A stretch of 64,000 bases of DNA from Bacillus sp. OxB-1 (GCF_000829195.1 NZ_AP013294.1:496001-560000); one strand, 5' to 3'; positions 14,730 through 23,940 are shown, counted from the stretch's first letter. Numbers and translations are program-made. Notes: a model not told the origin generated them from the sequence alone.

Positions 14730-16844
14730 CTACTTTTGAACACGCAAGAGTCGTAAGGAATTCAGTACGACCAATAAAGTCGCTCCCATATCCGCAAAAA
14801 TGGCGATCCAGAGGGTAAGCCATCCGGGAATGATGAGAAGCAGCGCTATAATTTTAAGCCCTAATGCAAACATAATGTTTTCTTTTATGATTCGCAACGT
14901 TTTTCTACTTAATTTCATCGTATACGGCAAATTCCGTAAATCATCTGCCATCAATGCGATATCCGCCGTCTCGAGTGCGGCGTCCGTTCCCGCTCCACCC
15001 ATTGCAATGCCGATGGAAGATGCAGCGAGTGCAGGCGCGTCATTGATGCCGTCTCCGACCATCGCGACACGGCCGTATTGATCTTTCAATTGTTTAATGG
15101 CCGTCAGTTTATCTTCCGGCATCAGGCTTGCACGGACATCGGTGACGCCAAGCCTATCGGCGATGGCGGCTGCGGTGCCGGGATGGTCTCCTGTTAACAT
15201 GACCGTATGCCGGATGCCGATTTCTTTCAGTTTCGCAAGAACCGTCCGGCTTTCTTCCCGCTCCGGATCGGCCACGGCAAGCAATCCACCGTATTGAGCG
15301 TCCAGCACGATCGCCATGACGGTTTTTCCTTCTTGCTGAAGAGTGGCGGCTTGCTCTGAGACAGATGACGGCAAGTGGGTCAGTTCATTCGCCCAATCGA
15401 GGCTTCCGATTGAAACCATGACGCCGTCAACCTTGCCGTATGCCCCTTTTCCTGTTACCGATTGGAAATCGGATACTTCAGCGGCGCCCGCCCCGTTAGC
15501 CCTTGCGAAGTTGACAATCGCTTTGCCAAGAGGGTGTTGGGACAGTGATTCCACCGCGGCGGCCATGCCAAGCAAACGGCGGGCTTCCATCCCCTCTGCT
15601 GCAATGAAATCCGTCACTTCCGGATATCCCTTCGTCAATGTACCGGTTTTATCGAAGGCAATCGCATTCAGACGGCCTGTTTCCTCCAAGTGGACGCCGC
15701 CTTTGATGAGCACGCCTTGACGGGCAGCATTGCCGATTGCGGTAACAATGGCGACGGGAGTCGAGACAACAAGTGCACATGGACAGCCGACAACAAGAAC
15801 AGCGAGCCCTTGGTAAATCCATGCATTCCAGTCCCCTCCGAACAACGGCGGGACGACGGCTACTAAAATGGCGATGCCGATAATGATCGGCGTGTAGTAC
15901 TTGGCAAATTTATCGACGAACTTTTGAGAGGGCGCCTTTTCCGCTTGCGCATCCTCTACGAGATGGATAATTTTTGCGATGGTCGTGTCGCCGACCAATT
16001 TGGTCACTTGGACCTCGAGCGCTCCCTCTTCATTCAGCGTTCCGGCAAATACTTCATCCCCCTGTTCTTTCAAAACCGGGACGGACTCGCCTGTGATAGC
16101 AGCTTGGTTGATGGTCGTCTTCCCGGATAGGACAGTCCCGTCCATCGCAATCTTTTGTCCGGGCTGGACGACGAGAATATCTCCAACGACGATATCTTCG
16201 GTCAATAGTTCAACTAGCTCGCCATCCCGTCTGACCAATGCGGAAGGTGGTGCAATATCCATCAGTTGCCGTATGGACTGACGCGCTTTGTCCATTGAAT
16301 ACGCTTCGAGGGCTTCGCTGACCGCGAATAGGAATACGACAACCGCTCCTTCGCGCCACTCTCCGATGAGGGCCGCCCCGATGATGGCAATCGTCATGAG
16401 CGTTTTCATGTCGAATTCTAACCGGACAAGATTGGCCAAGCCCGTTCGGAACATGCCAACCCCTCCGACTACGATGGAGACAGCAAAGAGTGCGATGGCC
16501 GCAGGATGCGCTTCACCCATTTGAGAGGAGACGATCGAACCGATTATTAAGAATATCAGTGAAATGAAAGAAACTACGTTTTCTTTTTTCTTAAAAAATG
16601 GGGTCCTTGGTGCAACATCACGCTTGCTCTGTTGCAGTGGAACGACCTTGATGCCGTCAAAGGCGCCCGCAGCTTCAAGTTCCTCGATTGTGGCATTGCC
16701 GCTGAATCGCAATTTGGAAGCGCCGAAGTTGACTTGGGCCTCTTCAATAGAGGGAAGGTTCTTTACGTTCTGTTCGAATTTCAGCGCACAATTGGCGCAT
16801 GATAAGTTTTCCAATCGATATTCAGTTTCATTAACTGTTGTCAT
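14730..16844 (-). CDS. cadA: heavy-metal P1B-type ATPase CadA (Cd/Zn/Pb exporter)
   Basis: 704 residues. An N-terminal metal-binding HMA domain (LSCANCALKFEQNV, Cys16/Cys19) precedes the membrane region with the CPC motif (VVGCPCALV, about residue 350). The phosphorylation site DKTGTLT and the hinge GDGINDAPAL follow. This set is typical for Cd(II)/Zn(II)/Pb(II) exporters. ATG 16844 is chosen (AAGGTG upstream); it overlaps the end of cadC by 14 bases, so the two form one operon, induced by metal through CadC. Confidence 0.93.
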   Translation of the reverse strand: MTTVNETEYRLENLSCANCALKFEQNVKNLPSIEEAQVNFGASKLRFSGNATIEELEAAGAFDGIKVVPLQQSKRDVAPRTPFFKKKENVVSFISLIFLIIGSIVSSQMGEAHPAAIALFAVSIVVGGVGMFRTGLANLVRLEFDMKTLMTIAIIGAALIGEWREGAVVVFLFAVSEALEAYSMDKARQSIRQLMDIAPPSALVRRDGELVELLTEDIVVGDILVVQPGQKIAMDGTVLSGKTTINQAAITGESVPVLKEQGDEVFAGTLNEEGALEVQVTKLVGDTTIAKIIHLVEDAQAEKAPSQKFVDKFAKYYTPIIIGIAILVAVVPPLFGGDWNAWIYQGLAVLVVGCPCALVVSTPVAIVTAIGNAARQGVLIKGGVHLEETGRLNAIAFDKTGTLTKGYPEVTDFIAAEGMEARRLLGMAAAVESLSQHPLGKAIVNFARANGAGAAEVSDFQSVTGKGAYGKVDGVMVSIGSLDWANELTHLPSSVSEQAATLQQEGKTVMAIVLDAQYGGLLAVADPEREESRTVLAKLKEIGIRHTVMLTGDHPGTAAAIADRLGVTDVRASLMPEDKLTAIKQLKDQYGRVAMVGDGINDAPALAASSIGIAMGGAGTDAALETADIALMADDLRNLPYTMKLSRKTLRIIKENIMFALGLKIIALLLIIPGWLTLWIAIFADMGATLLVVLNSLRLLRVQK

Positions 16845-17202
16845 GATGATCACCTTCTTCGACGGCATGGTCATACGCGATTTTCACAAGTTGATGGACA
16901 TGGTCATCGGCCAGTGAATAGTAGACCATCTTGCCTTTGCGCATTGATTTTGCGAGGGCATGGTCCCGCAAGTACCGGAGATGGTGAGAAGCGGTGGCAG
17001 CCGATCCTCCGATAACCGCTGCTACATCGCACACACACATCTCTTCTTCCAGTGTTAACGAGTACGCGATCTTCAAACGTGTTTCATCCGCCAACGCTTT
17101 AAAAATTTGAACCATACCGCCCAACTCCGGGAGCACACCTTGAATCCGCTCTACGACCTCTTCATGGACAACTGTAATGTCACAAACATCTTTCAACGTC
17201 AT
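16831..17202 (-). CDS. cadC: ArsR/SmtB-type metal sensor repressor CadC
   Basis: 123 residues with the winged-helix DNA-binding region (GGSAATASHHLRYLRDH, about 66-82). It keeps Cys7 and the ELCVCD-like pair (Cys56 and Cys58, motif CVCD), but where staphylococcal CadC has Cys11 this protein has Val, so its sensing site has three rather than four thiols. ATG 17202 has GAGGTG eight bases upstream; the TTG 17220 has none. It represses cadCA until metal binds. Two operator copies lie upstream. Confidence 0.9.
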   Translation of the reverse strand: MTLKDVCDITVVHEEVVERIQGVLPELGGMVQIFKALADETRLKIAYSLTLEEEMCVCDVAAVIGGSAATASHHLRYLRDHALAKSMRKGKMVYYSLADDHVHQLVKIAYDHAVEEGDHHDNS

Positions 17203-17216
17203 TCTGGACACCTCAT

Positions 17217-17232
17217 TCAAATGTTGGTTTGA
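17217..17232 (-). promoter_or_regulatory. CadC operator 1
   Basis: TCAAA-N6-TTTGA, a perfect inverted repeat of the cadO type, just downstream of the cad promoter and directly before cadC. Confidence 0.75.
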
Positions 17233-17240
17233 TTAATCTT

Positions 17241-17269
17241 AGTATATACAATTAATTTCCAAGGTACAA
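17241..17269 (-). promoter_or_regulatory. sigma-A promoter of cadCA
   Basis: On the minus strand TTGTAC (17264-17269), a 17-bp spacer and TATACT (17241-17246). It sits between the two CadC operators. Confidence 0.8.
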
Positions 17270-17275
17270 GGATAA

Positions 17276-17291
17276 TCAAACAGACATTTGA
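17276..17291 (-). promoter_or_regulatory. CadC operator 2
   Basis: TCAAACAGACATTTGA, again TCAAA-N6-TTTGA, centred 59 bp from operator 1 and just upstream of the -35 box. The staphylococcal cadO (TCAAATAAATATTTGA, from memory) has the same layout. Confidence 0.75.
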
Positions 17292-17449
17292 ATGTTATTT
17301 CAAGTAAGTGCCGATGACTCCTGTCAAATGCTGATAACCTCTCATAAGCAACGAACTCCGAAAAAACCGCCGACCCCAAAAATCCAACAAAGGTTTCTGT
17401 TAGAGATTTACTACACTTTTTCATATACTAAAAGAAAAGGAGGGATTCG

Positions 17450-17869
17450 ATGTATAACAGAATATTATTGGCGGTTGATGGGTCGGAGAACTCGAAACGA
17501 GCTGCACAGCAGGCCGCCCATTTGGCTTCGTTGGTCCCCGGTGCAACTGTGGAATTGATTTATATCTTGGACTACGATCGAATCCGGGCGGATGTCATCC
17601 TGGATGCCAGCGCAGACGACTTGCACATTGACCGGAAAAATCGGATCGCTCCGATCGAGGACTTATTCAAGGAACAGGATATTTCATATAAAATGGTCAT
17701 CAAACATGGCGAACCCGGCCCGACCATTGTCAACTATGCCAATGAAGGCCATTTCGATCTGGTCATTCTCGGAAGCCGTGGATTGAATGCGTTTCAAGAG
17801 ATGGTGCTCGGCAGCGTCAGTCATAAAGTGGCAAAACGGGTGAAAGCACCTGTTTTGATCGTAAAATAA
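17450..17869 (+). CDS. universal stress protein (UspA family)
   Basis: 139 residues, a single Usp domain. It begins YNRILLAVDGSENSKRA and ends with the ATP-binding loop GSRGLNAFQEMVLGSVS, in which the G-x2-G-x9-G-S pattern is intact, so it should bind ATP. Such proteins act in the cytoplasm in stress and growth arrest; partners are unknown. AGGAGGG is the ribosome site. It is next to, and convergent with, the mrp operon. Confidence 0.92.
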   Translation: MYNRILLAVDGSENSKRAAQQAAHLASLVPGATVELIYILDYDRIRADVILDASADDLHIDRKNRIAPIEDLFKEQDISYKMVIKHGEPGPTIVNYANEGHFDLVILGSRGLNAFQEMVLGSVSHKVAKRVKAPVLIVK

Positions 17870-17871
17870 GA

Positions 17872-17908
17872 AAAAGGCTGTTACCCCGTCCATCGGTAAC
17901 AGCCTTTT
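17872..17908. terminator. bidirectional terminator between the usp gene and mrpG
   Basis: AAAAGGCTGTTACC / GGTAACAGCCTTTT (17872-17885 with 17895-17908). Confidence 0.9.
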
Positions 17909-17910
17909 CC

Positions 17911-18288
17911 TCATTTCACGCTTTCTTCTTCCTTCTCCTCGCCATGCAGCACCTCATACAGTTCATCCTCAGCAGAGATGTCAGCCAATTTCACTTTCGA
18001 TCGATAGGCCGCCCGAATGATGAGATGTCCTGCGACGGGTGCTGTCAAAAACACGAACACGATTCCCAACAGCAACCGGACACTGATGAAATGTTCGCTG
18101 AATAAAAAATATAGAAAAGCCCCGGATAAGGTCAGCAATACCGCCAGTGTGGAGCTTTTCGTCGCGGCATGGGACCTCGTATACACATCCGGTAATCGGA
18201 TAAGCCCGAACACACTAATCACACTGGCAATCCCGCCTGTTAAAATTAAGACCGCGCCTATAAATTTACCGATCTCGTCTACGCTCAA
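17911..18288 (-). CDS. mrpG: Mrp-type Na+/H+ antiporter subunit G
   Basis: 125 residues with three membrane helices and a charged cytoplasmic tail (last ~30 residues). The PhaG/MnhG core is seen in FGLIRLPDVYTRSHAATKSST. It is the last gene of the seven-gene operon. The start is uncertain: TTG 18288 is best placed behind AGAGGGG and overlaps mrpF by 23 bases; TTG 18306 and GTG 18297 lie upstream. MrpG belongs to the outer part of the antiporter complex and is needed for function. Confidence 0.9.
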   Translation of the reverse strand: MSVDEIGKFIGAVLILTGGIASVISVFGLIRLPDVYTRSHAATKSSTLAVLLTLSGAFLYFLFSEHFISVRLLLGIVFVFLTAPVAGHLIIRAAYRSKVKLADISAEDELYEVLHGEEKEEESVK

Positions 18289-18553
18289 CGATAACACCCC
18301 TCTCAATAGATTTAGAGAAAGCGATCGTTCCGATAAACGACAAAATTCCTAAGATCAGAATGACTTCCAAAAAAGCTTTCGTGTTCATAATGACTGATAT
18401 GACCGCAATCGTTGCAATCAGGTTGACTCCGATGACATCCAAGGCAATGACCCGGTCCGGCATGGATGGCCCAAGGATAATGCGCAAAACCGCAATCGCA
18501 ATGGTAATCGAAAATAGCACAACGGATATTTTCAGCATGAGCTCAATCATCAT
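18266..18553 (-). CDS. mrpF: Mrp-type Na+/H+ antiporter subunit F
   Basis: 95 residues with three membrane helices; GPSMPDRVIALDVIGVNL is the family signature, with the conserved Asp-Arg. GGAGGTGA precedes the ATG, which overlaps the mrpE stop. In Bacillus MrpF has also been linked to cholate resistance; here only the antiporter role is inferred. Confidence 0.93.
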   Translation of the reverse strand: MMIELMLKISVVLFSITIAIAVLRIILGPSMPDRVIALDVIGVNLIATIAVISVIMNTKAFLEVILILGILSFIGTIAFSKSIERGVIVERRRDR

Positions 18554-19032
18554 CGAGTCACCTCCATAATCGCCTTTTCAAAATTCTTCAACTGTTTAAT
18601 CAGTCCTTCGCGAGACTGTTCAACGTCCATCGCATGGATATAAAGCAAATTCCCTTCCGGCGCAACTTCCATCACGACCGATCCTGGGGTCAGCGTTAAG
18701 AGAAGCGAAAGCATCGTCACTTCCACATCACTTTGCAAAATCGTTTCATATTTGAAGATACCCGGTTTTATTTTCAACTTTGGGCTTAATATCTGTTTTA
18801 ACACGATAATACTCGACTGCGTAAGCTCGGAAATGAAAATGAGCAGCAGTTTGAAAGATGAAAACAACCGACGCAAATAAAACTGAGTGCCGAAAAAACG
18901 GTGCATGAAAAAAATGATTCCAATCCCGACAAGAAAGCCGGCAAAGAAAGTCGTAAAATTTAGCTCGTCTTCATCCATTAAGGTCATCCAAAGAAATGCG
19001 ATGAATAAATTTAATAGCAGCTGGGCTGGCAA
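18550..19032 (-). CDS. mrpE: Mrp-type Na+/H+ antiporter subunit E
   Basis: 160 residues: two N-terminal membrane segments, then a soluble part with MLSLLLTLTPGSVVMEV, the conserved MrpE stretch. The start is TTG 19032 (AGAGGTGA six bases upstream). It lies between mrpD and mrpF in the standard order, with 58 bases to mrpD, the largest gap of the operon. Confidence 0.92.
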   Translation of the reverse strand: MPAQLLLNLFIAFLWMTLMDEDELNFTTFFAGFLVGIGIIFFMHRFFGTQFYLRRLFSSFKLLLIFISELTQSSIIVLKQILSPKLKIKPGIFKYETILQSDVEVTMLSLLLTLTPGSVVMEVAPEGNLLYIHAMDVEQSREGLIKQLKNFEKAIMEVTR

Positions 19033-19090
19033 GATCCGTCACCTCTTCTTTCCTGTCGTTTGGGGAAAACGTCACTTTCCGTGAACCATC

Positions 19091-20566
19091 TCAATCCAAA
19101 ATGGCCTCGATATAAATCTCGGGGTTCATCAATGTTCTGGCGGCATCACTTACATACGGGGCAAGACCTTCCGCCCCGATCCCCAATGCGATGGTGAATA
19201 CACCTAAAATCACCGCGGGAACTAGCAACCCTTTTCGAAGAGGCACATCATCATCTTCACTAATGATCGTTTCGCCCCAAAAACAGTTCAGAAAGATTCG
19301 CAGTAACGAATACAGGACAAAAATGCTTGATATGTAAGCAACGGCAAGCAAGACAAAAGAGCCTGCTTCAATTGCTCCTTGGCCGACGTACATCTTTCCA
19401 ATGAAGCCGCTAAATGGCGGAATTCCGGTCAGGGATAACGTGGTGATAAAAAACAACCATCCCAGAACCGGATAGTTCCGGATCAGCCCACTCATTTCCT
19501 CTATTTTCGCAGTACCCGTCAAAGACACCAGTGTACCTGCAATAAGGAACAACAACGCTTTGATGATCATATCGTGGATGAGGTAATAAATAGATCCCTG
19601 GAAAGCCGCTTCCGTTGAAACAGCAAGACCTACTAGGATGAACCCGACGGAAATGACTACATTATAAGAAACAATCTGCCGGATGTCGTTATAGGCAATT
19701 GCTCCAATACTTCCGCCAATCATCGTCAACACCGCCATAATGCCAATAATCGTATGGGTAACTTCAGGTTCATGATAAAAAATCAGCGTGAAAACCCGAA
19801 TCATCGCGTAAATTCCGACTTTCGTCAACAAAGCCCCGAACAAAGCGGCCACCGCTGTCGGAGGCGCACTATAGGAACCTGGCAACCAGAAGTAAAGAAG
19901 CAGTCCGGCTTTCAAACTAAAGACGATCAGGAAAATAATGCTGATCACGGTCAGCAGGGGGCCTTGTCCCACTTCTGCGATACGTACTGACAAATGTGCC
20001 ATATTCAGTGTACCCACCGTACCGTAGAGATACGCAATCCCTAGAAGGAAGAACCAAGAGGATAGAACGTTGATGGCGACATATTTAATGGATTCGATTA
20101 GTTGTACTTTTCTTCCCCCAAGCGTAATAAGCACATAAGATGAGAGAAGCATAACTTCGAAACAGACAAAAAGGTTAAAGAGATCACCTGTCAAAAATGA
20201 CCCATTGACACCTGCAAGCAGGAAAAAGATAAAGGGGTAAAAAAACATATGCTCATGCTTTTTGCCGATTGAAAAGAAAGCATGAAGAAGAATCGTTCCC
20301 GTCACAATAGCGGATGTTAACACCAACAGGACGGAAAATGAATCCGCTACAAATAGAATTCCGTACGGCGGCAACCATCCACCGAAATCTAGCCGTAAAA
20401 TCCCTTCGGACTGGATACGGTCCAATACATACAGACTGACACCGACTACTGAGAGAATGGAAACAATGCTAAACACCCGTTGAACTTTCACATTCGATCG
20501 GAGGAAAACGAGTACGATTCCCGTCAGCAATGGAATGATCATAGGCAGAACAATACTGTTATTCAT
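19091..20566 (-). CDS. mrpD: Mrp-type Na+/H+ antiporter subunit D
   Basis: 491 residues, a 14-helix NuoN/NuoM-like proton-translocating subunit. Conserved stretches include NLFVCFEVMLLSSYVLI and SYNVVISVGFILVGLA. Length matches Bacillus MrpD. Its start overlaps mrpC by eight bases. MrpD and MrpA are the two subunits related to complex I. Confidence 0.94.
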   Translation of the reverse strand: MNNSIVLPMIIPLLTGIVLVFLRSNVKVQRVFSIVSILSVVGVSLYVLDRIQSEGILRLDFGGWLPPYGILFVADSFSVLLVLTSAIVTGTILLHAFFSIGKKHEHMFFYPFIFFLLAGVNGSFLTGDLFNLFVCFEVMLLSSYVLITLGGRKVQLIESIKYVAINVLSSWFFLLGIAYLYGTVGTLNMAHLSVRIAEVGQGPLLTVISIIFLIVFSLKAGLLLYFWLPGSYSAPPTAVAALFGALLTKVGIYAMIRVFTLIFYHEPEVTHTIIGIMAVLTMIGGSIGAIAYNDIRQIVSYNVVISVGFILVGLAVSTEAAFQGSIYYLIHDMIIKALLFLIAGTLVSLTGTAKIEEMSGLIRNYPVLGWLFFITTLSLTGIPPFSGFIGKMYVGQGAIEAGSFVLLAVAYISSIFVLYSLLRIFLNCFWGETIISEDDDVPLRKGLLVPAVILGVFTIALGIGAEGLAPYVSDAARTLMNPEIYIEAILD

Positions 20567-20897
20567 CTTTGAACCCTCTCAATGCATCGAGTTCGTCAAA
20601 ACCAGTTTCTTTATATGTACGATACGCGAGTACAAGTAAAAAGGCCGTTACGGCGAAACTGATCACGATTGCCGTCAAAATCAGCGCCTGCGGAAGAGCG
20701 TCTGTATAACTATCGGCATTTTCACCCAACAGGGGGACACTCCCTTTCTTCAGTCCGCCCATCGTTATTAATAATAAATGAACAGCATGGGATAAAAGAG
20801 CAGTGCCTAGGATCACCCGAATTAAATTTTTGGATAGCAGCAAATAGACCGCAACTGTGACGAGCACTCCAACCAGTATCGTTATTAACGTTTCCAT
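20559..20897 (-). CDS. mrpC: Mrp-type Na+/H+ antiporter subunit C
   Basis: 112 residues, three membrane helices, NuoK-like (LLSHAVHLLLITMGG and DALPQALILTAIVISFA, with the conserved LPQALILTAIVI). It starts three bases after the mrpB stop. Confidence 0.94.
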   Translation of the reverse strand: METLITILVGVLVTVAVYLLLSKNLIRVILGTALLSHAVHLLLITMGGLKKGSVPLLGENADSYTDALPQALILTAIVISFAVTAFLLVLAYRTYKETGFDELDALRGFKDE

Positions 20898-20900
20898 CTG

Positions 20901-21326
20901 CTACACATCCTCACTTATACTTAAAATAATGGTTACGACCACGCCCACGACCGTTAACGCTACCCCTGCTTCAAACAAAATAACAGTCGCCAGTTCCGTT
21001 TCCCCGAAAACCGGTAAATGGAAATGATCAAACGTCTGCGTCAGGAAAGGCGCGCCGAACAAGAGCGACCCGACACCTGTTCCGACTGCCAGGAAGACGC
21101 CAAATGCGGCAATCTTTTTGAAATCGAACGGAATCCCTTTATGGACTGTTTCTATATCATGCACCAGATAAAGCAGGACGAACGCGGAAGATAGGACAAG
21201 TCCGCCAATGAAGCCCCCACCCGGATTATTATGTCCGGATAAGAAGAGCTCCACCCCGAATGTCAAAATAATGAATACGACAATCTTTGTGACAGTCCGT
21301 AAAATGACATCATTGATCTTCAACAT
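20901..21326 (-). CDS. mrpB: Mrp-type Na+/H+ antiporter subunit B
   Basis: 141 residues with four membrane helices; GHNNPGGGFIGGLV is the MnhB signature. ATG 21326 follows AAAGGGGGG; it overlaps the end of mrpA by 17 bases. Confidence 0.94.
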   Translation of the reverse strand: MLKINDVILRTVTKIVVFIILTFGVELFLSGHNNPGGGFIGGLVLSSAFVLLYLVHDIETVHKGIPFDFKKIAAFGVFLAVGTGVGSLLFGAPFLTQTFDHFHLPVFGETELATVILFEAGVALTVVGVVVTIILSISEDV

Positions 21327-23709
21327 CACGCCCCCCTTTACCGGCTTTCAGCTTGATTAATGTAAAAACACCGATCCCTGCAAGGAATAGTACTACGACT
21401 TCAAGCATCGTATCGAACGCACGGAAGTCTCCCAATATCGTATTGACAATATTCTTACCCCCTGCAAGATCATACGCATCTTCAAAGTAAACCGATATCG
21501 ACTCGAACATTTTATTGCCCTGTACGACAAGCGCTAGAACTGTGACGACAGTCCCCACTGAAATGGCGATCAAGCCATTGACCACTTTAGTGGCCCGGGC
21601 AGAGTTCTCCTTCTTCCAATCTGGCAGGAAATAAAAGCAAAGGAGGAACAATGCAGTCGTTACCGTCTCTACGACGATTTGAGTCAAAGCCAGATCCGGT
21701 GCACGGAATACAACAAACAAGATGGCGATAGAATAGCCAAGCACTCCATTCAAAATAATCGCGGTCTTGCGGGATTTTGCAAAAAGTATTGCGACTGCCG
21801 CAACCATCATGACACAGACGATAATGTATTCATTGACAGTAATGGAAGCATCATTCGATAGATCGATCGTCACCGACCCTGTCCAAAACAAGCCTCCGCC
21901 GATTGCAATGATGAAGAAAATGAAAATATAGGCGAAGTAGTCCCGGAGGTAACCAGTCATATACCTTCCGGTCAGGATCAACGCTCCCTGTTCACTTCGG
22001 TTCAACAGGCCATTGTATATTGAATCAAGGCTCCATCGCCTCGGCGCAATATTGTATATGCCCTTCCAATAATGGAGAAAGAAATAAAGGAGAAAGCCGA
22101 CAGTGACGACACCGACCGTCATCCAAAACGCAGGATTCAAACCGTGCCACGCTGCGATTTCCGGTACCAATCCCGAGGCGTCCGCAAATGCCGGGAAAAC
22201 CGCCATCATCGCAGGACGTAACAAATAAGAACCGATCAGATTTGGGAAAAAGAAAATACCGAGGACGAGCATCGCAAGGATAGAAGGTGCTATTAACATG
22301 CCAATCGGCGCTTCATGCGCTGGCCGGTCCAGCTTGTCCGGCTGGTGCTTCCCGAGAAAGGTTTGAAAGACGATGATCATGGAGTAGACAAACGTAAATA
22401 CACTCGCAATCCAAGCAATGACAGGAAATAACATCCCCATTGAAAATATATCAAGATTTCGCACTTGTAAAACAGCTTCAAAAAACATTTCCTTACTCAG
22501 GAAACCATTGAACGGAGGTAGCCCAGCCATTGAGAAGCTGCCGATCATGGCAATGGTAAACGTCGCAGGCATAACTGACATGAGTCCGCCAAGCCTCCGG
22601 ATATCTCGCGTGCCGAGCTCATGGTCCACAATCCCGACAACCATGAAGAGGGCCCCTTTAAACGTCGAATGATTGATGAGATGGAAAAGAGCCGCAAAAG
22701 TTGCCTGCGTATAAATAATGGAATCCGCACTGTAGCCTTCCCGAAGCGCTATAGAGCCGAAGCCCAGAAGACTCATGATCAGACCAAGTTGACTGATGGT
22801 GGAATACGCAAGCAATGCTTTCAAATCGGTCTGCTTCACCGCGTTAAGCGATCCCCAAAACAACGTGAAGATCCCGACACAGCTAACAGCATAAAGCCAT
22901 GCCGCTTCCCCGCCGAATATAGGCGTAAAGCGAGCCACTAAATAAATGCCTGCCTTGACCATGGTCGCAGAGTGCAAATAGGCGCTGACCGGTGTGGGAG
23001 CTTCCATGGCGTCTGGAAGCCAAATATGGAAAGGAAATTGAGCCGACTTGGTAAAAGCGCCGAGTAAAACGAGGACCATTGCTGGCAAGAACAAACGATC
23101 ATCGGTATATTGACCGATCGATGCAATAATCTCACGAACACTGAAGGAACCGGTCATCACAAAGAGCATGATAAAGCCGGCGAACATCCCAACCCCGCCA
23201 GTTACCGTGATGAGCATCGATTTTTGTGCACCGTAGCGGGATTTTTTTCGATGGTACCAGAAAGCGATCAACAGGAAAGAGGAAATACTCGTCAATTCCC
23301 AGAAGACATAGAGAACCATTAGGTTGTCCGAAAAGACAACGCCAAGCATCGCACCCATGAACATGAGTAAATAAACGTAAAAACGCCCTAATGATTCACG
23401 TTCCGATAAATAATATATGGAGTAAAGGATAACAAGCGCTCCCACCCCAGTAATCAGTAGGCCGAAAATGATACTGAGACCATCCAAATAGGTTGTAAAA
23501 TTTATCCCGGCCGAATCTATCCAGTGAATCGTATGTATATATGCTTTTCCAGAAGCAACCTTAGGTATGAAACTGGACAACAAAAGGAATAACAGAAGCG
23601 GGACAATCAGAACAAACCAGCCGATATTCCGATTGTGGATCTGTTTATATATGAAAGGGACCAAAACTGCAGCTAAAAAAGGAGCAAAGATAGCCATCGT
23701 AATAATCAA
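21310..23709 (-). CDS. mrpA: Mrp-type Na+/H+ antiporter subunit A
   Basis: 799 residues (Bacillus subtilis about 801). The first ~500 residues are a NuoL-like proton-translocating module (FWELTSISSFLLIAFW, HIWLPDAMEAPTPVSAYLHS, GLPPFNGFLSKEMFFEA). The rest is the extra helices plus an MrpB-like C-terminal domain (ALTQIVVETVTTALFLL). The start is TTG 23709, seven bases after GGAGG; the ATG four codons later is 19 bases away from it. The complete seven-subunit complex expels Na+ in exchange for H+ and supports growth at high pH and salt. A 200-base leader precedes the gene. Confidence 0.95.
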   Translation of the reverse strand: MIITMAIFAPFLAAVLVPFIYKQIHNRNIGWFVLIVPLLLFLLLSSFIPKVASGKAYIHTIHWIDSAGINFTTYLDGLSIIFGLLITGVGALVILYSIYYLSERESLGRFYVYLLMFMGAMLGVVFSDNLMVLYVFWELTSISSFLLIAFWYHRKKSRYGAQKSMLITVTGGVGMFAGFIMLFVMTGSFSVREIIASIGQYTDDRLFLPAMVLVLLGAFTKSAQFPFHIWLPDAMEAPTPVSAYLHSATMVKAGIYLVARFTPIFGGEAAWLYAVSCVGIFTLFWGSLNAVKQTDLKALLAYSTISQLGLIMSLLGFGSIALREGYSADSIIYTQATFAALFHLINHSTFKGALFMVVGIVDHELGTRDIRRLGGLMSVMPATFTIAMIGSFSMAGLPPFNGFLSKEMFFEAVLQVRNLDIFSMGMLFPVIAWIASVFTFVYSMIIVFQTFLGKHQPDKLDRPAHEAPIGMLIAPSILAMLVLGIFFFPNLIGSYLLRPAMMAVFPAFADASGLVPEIAAWHGLNPAFWMTVGVVTVGFLLYFFLHYWKGIYNIAPRRWSLDSIYNGLLNRSEQGALILTGRYMTGYLRDYFAYIFIFFIIAIGGGLFWTGSVTIDLSNDASITVNEYIIVCVMMVAAVAILFAKSRKTAIILNGVLGYSIAILFVVFRAPDLALTQIVVETVTTALFLLCFYFLPDWKKENSARATKVVNGLIAISVGTVVTVLALVVQGNKMFESISVYFEDAYDLAGGKNIVNTILGDFRAFDTMLEVVVLFLAGIGVFTLIKLKAGKGGRDVEDQ

Positions 23710-23741
23710 ATTTAAACCTCCAATATGGAAAGGACATGGAA

Positions 23742-23879
23742 TTAGATAGGGGTACGAAAAGTAAATCCAAAAGGGTATTGAACCCATTTGGCGATAGAGT
23801 TAGAATAGAATCTATCCAAATCATGGCATGCTTGACTCACAGCGCCACTGACGAGATAATAGGTAGCCATAGGTACCAT
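23742..23879 (-). CDS. possible 45-residue leader peptide of the mrp operon
   Basis: An open frame lies wholly in the mrpA leader: ATG 23879, stop 23742, about 30 bases before the mrpA start. It encodes MVPMATYYLVSGAVSQACHD and 25 more residues, with no recognised similarity. A GGAG ten bases upstream is a fair ribosome site. It could be a regulatory upstream frame or chance; codon use gives no clear answer. Confidence 0.3.
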   Translation of the reverse strand: MVPMATYYLVSGAVSQACHDLDRFYSNSIAKWVQYPFGFTFRTPI

Positions 23880-23911
23880 TTAAGAGGAACTCCGATGAGT
23901 TTACATTAAAA

Positions 23912-23940
23912 AGTATACACTAATTATCAGTCCGGGCACA
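23912..23940 (-). promoter_or_regulatory. possible promoter of the mrp operon
   Basis: On the minus strand TATACT (23912-23917) with a poor -35, TGTGCC, at 17 bp. The start would lie about 200 bases before mrpA. Confidence 0.4.

Noticed and set aside
23700-23940. Known sodium or c-di-AMP riboswitch in the mrp leader
   Set aside because: I could not match the conserved core of either class; only the leader itself was reported.
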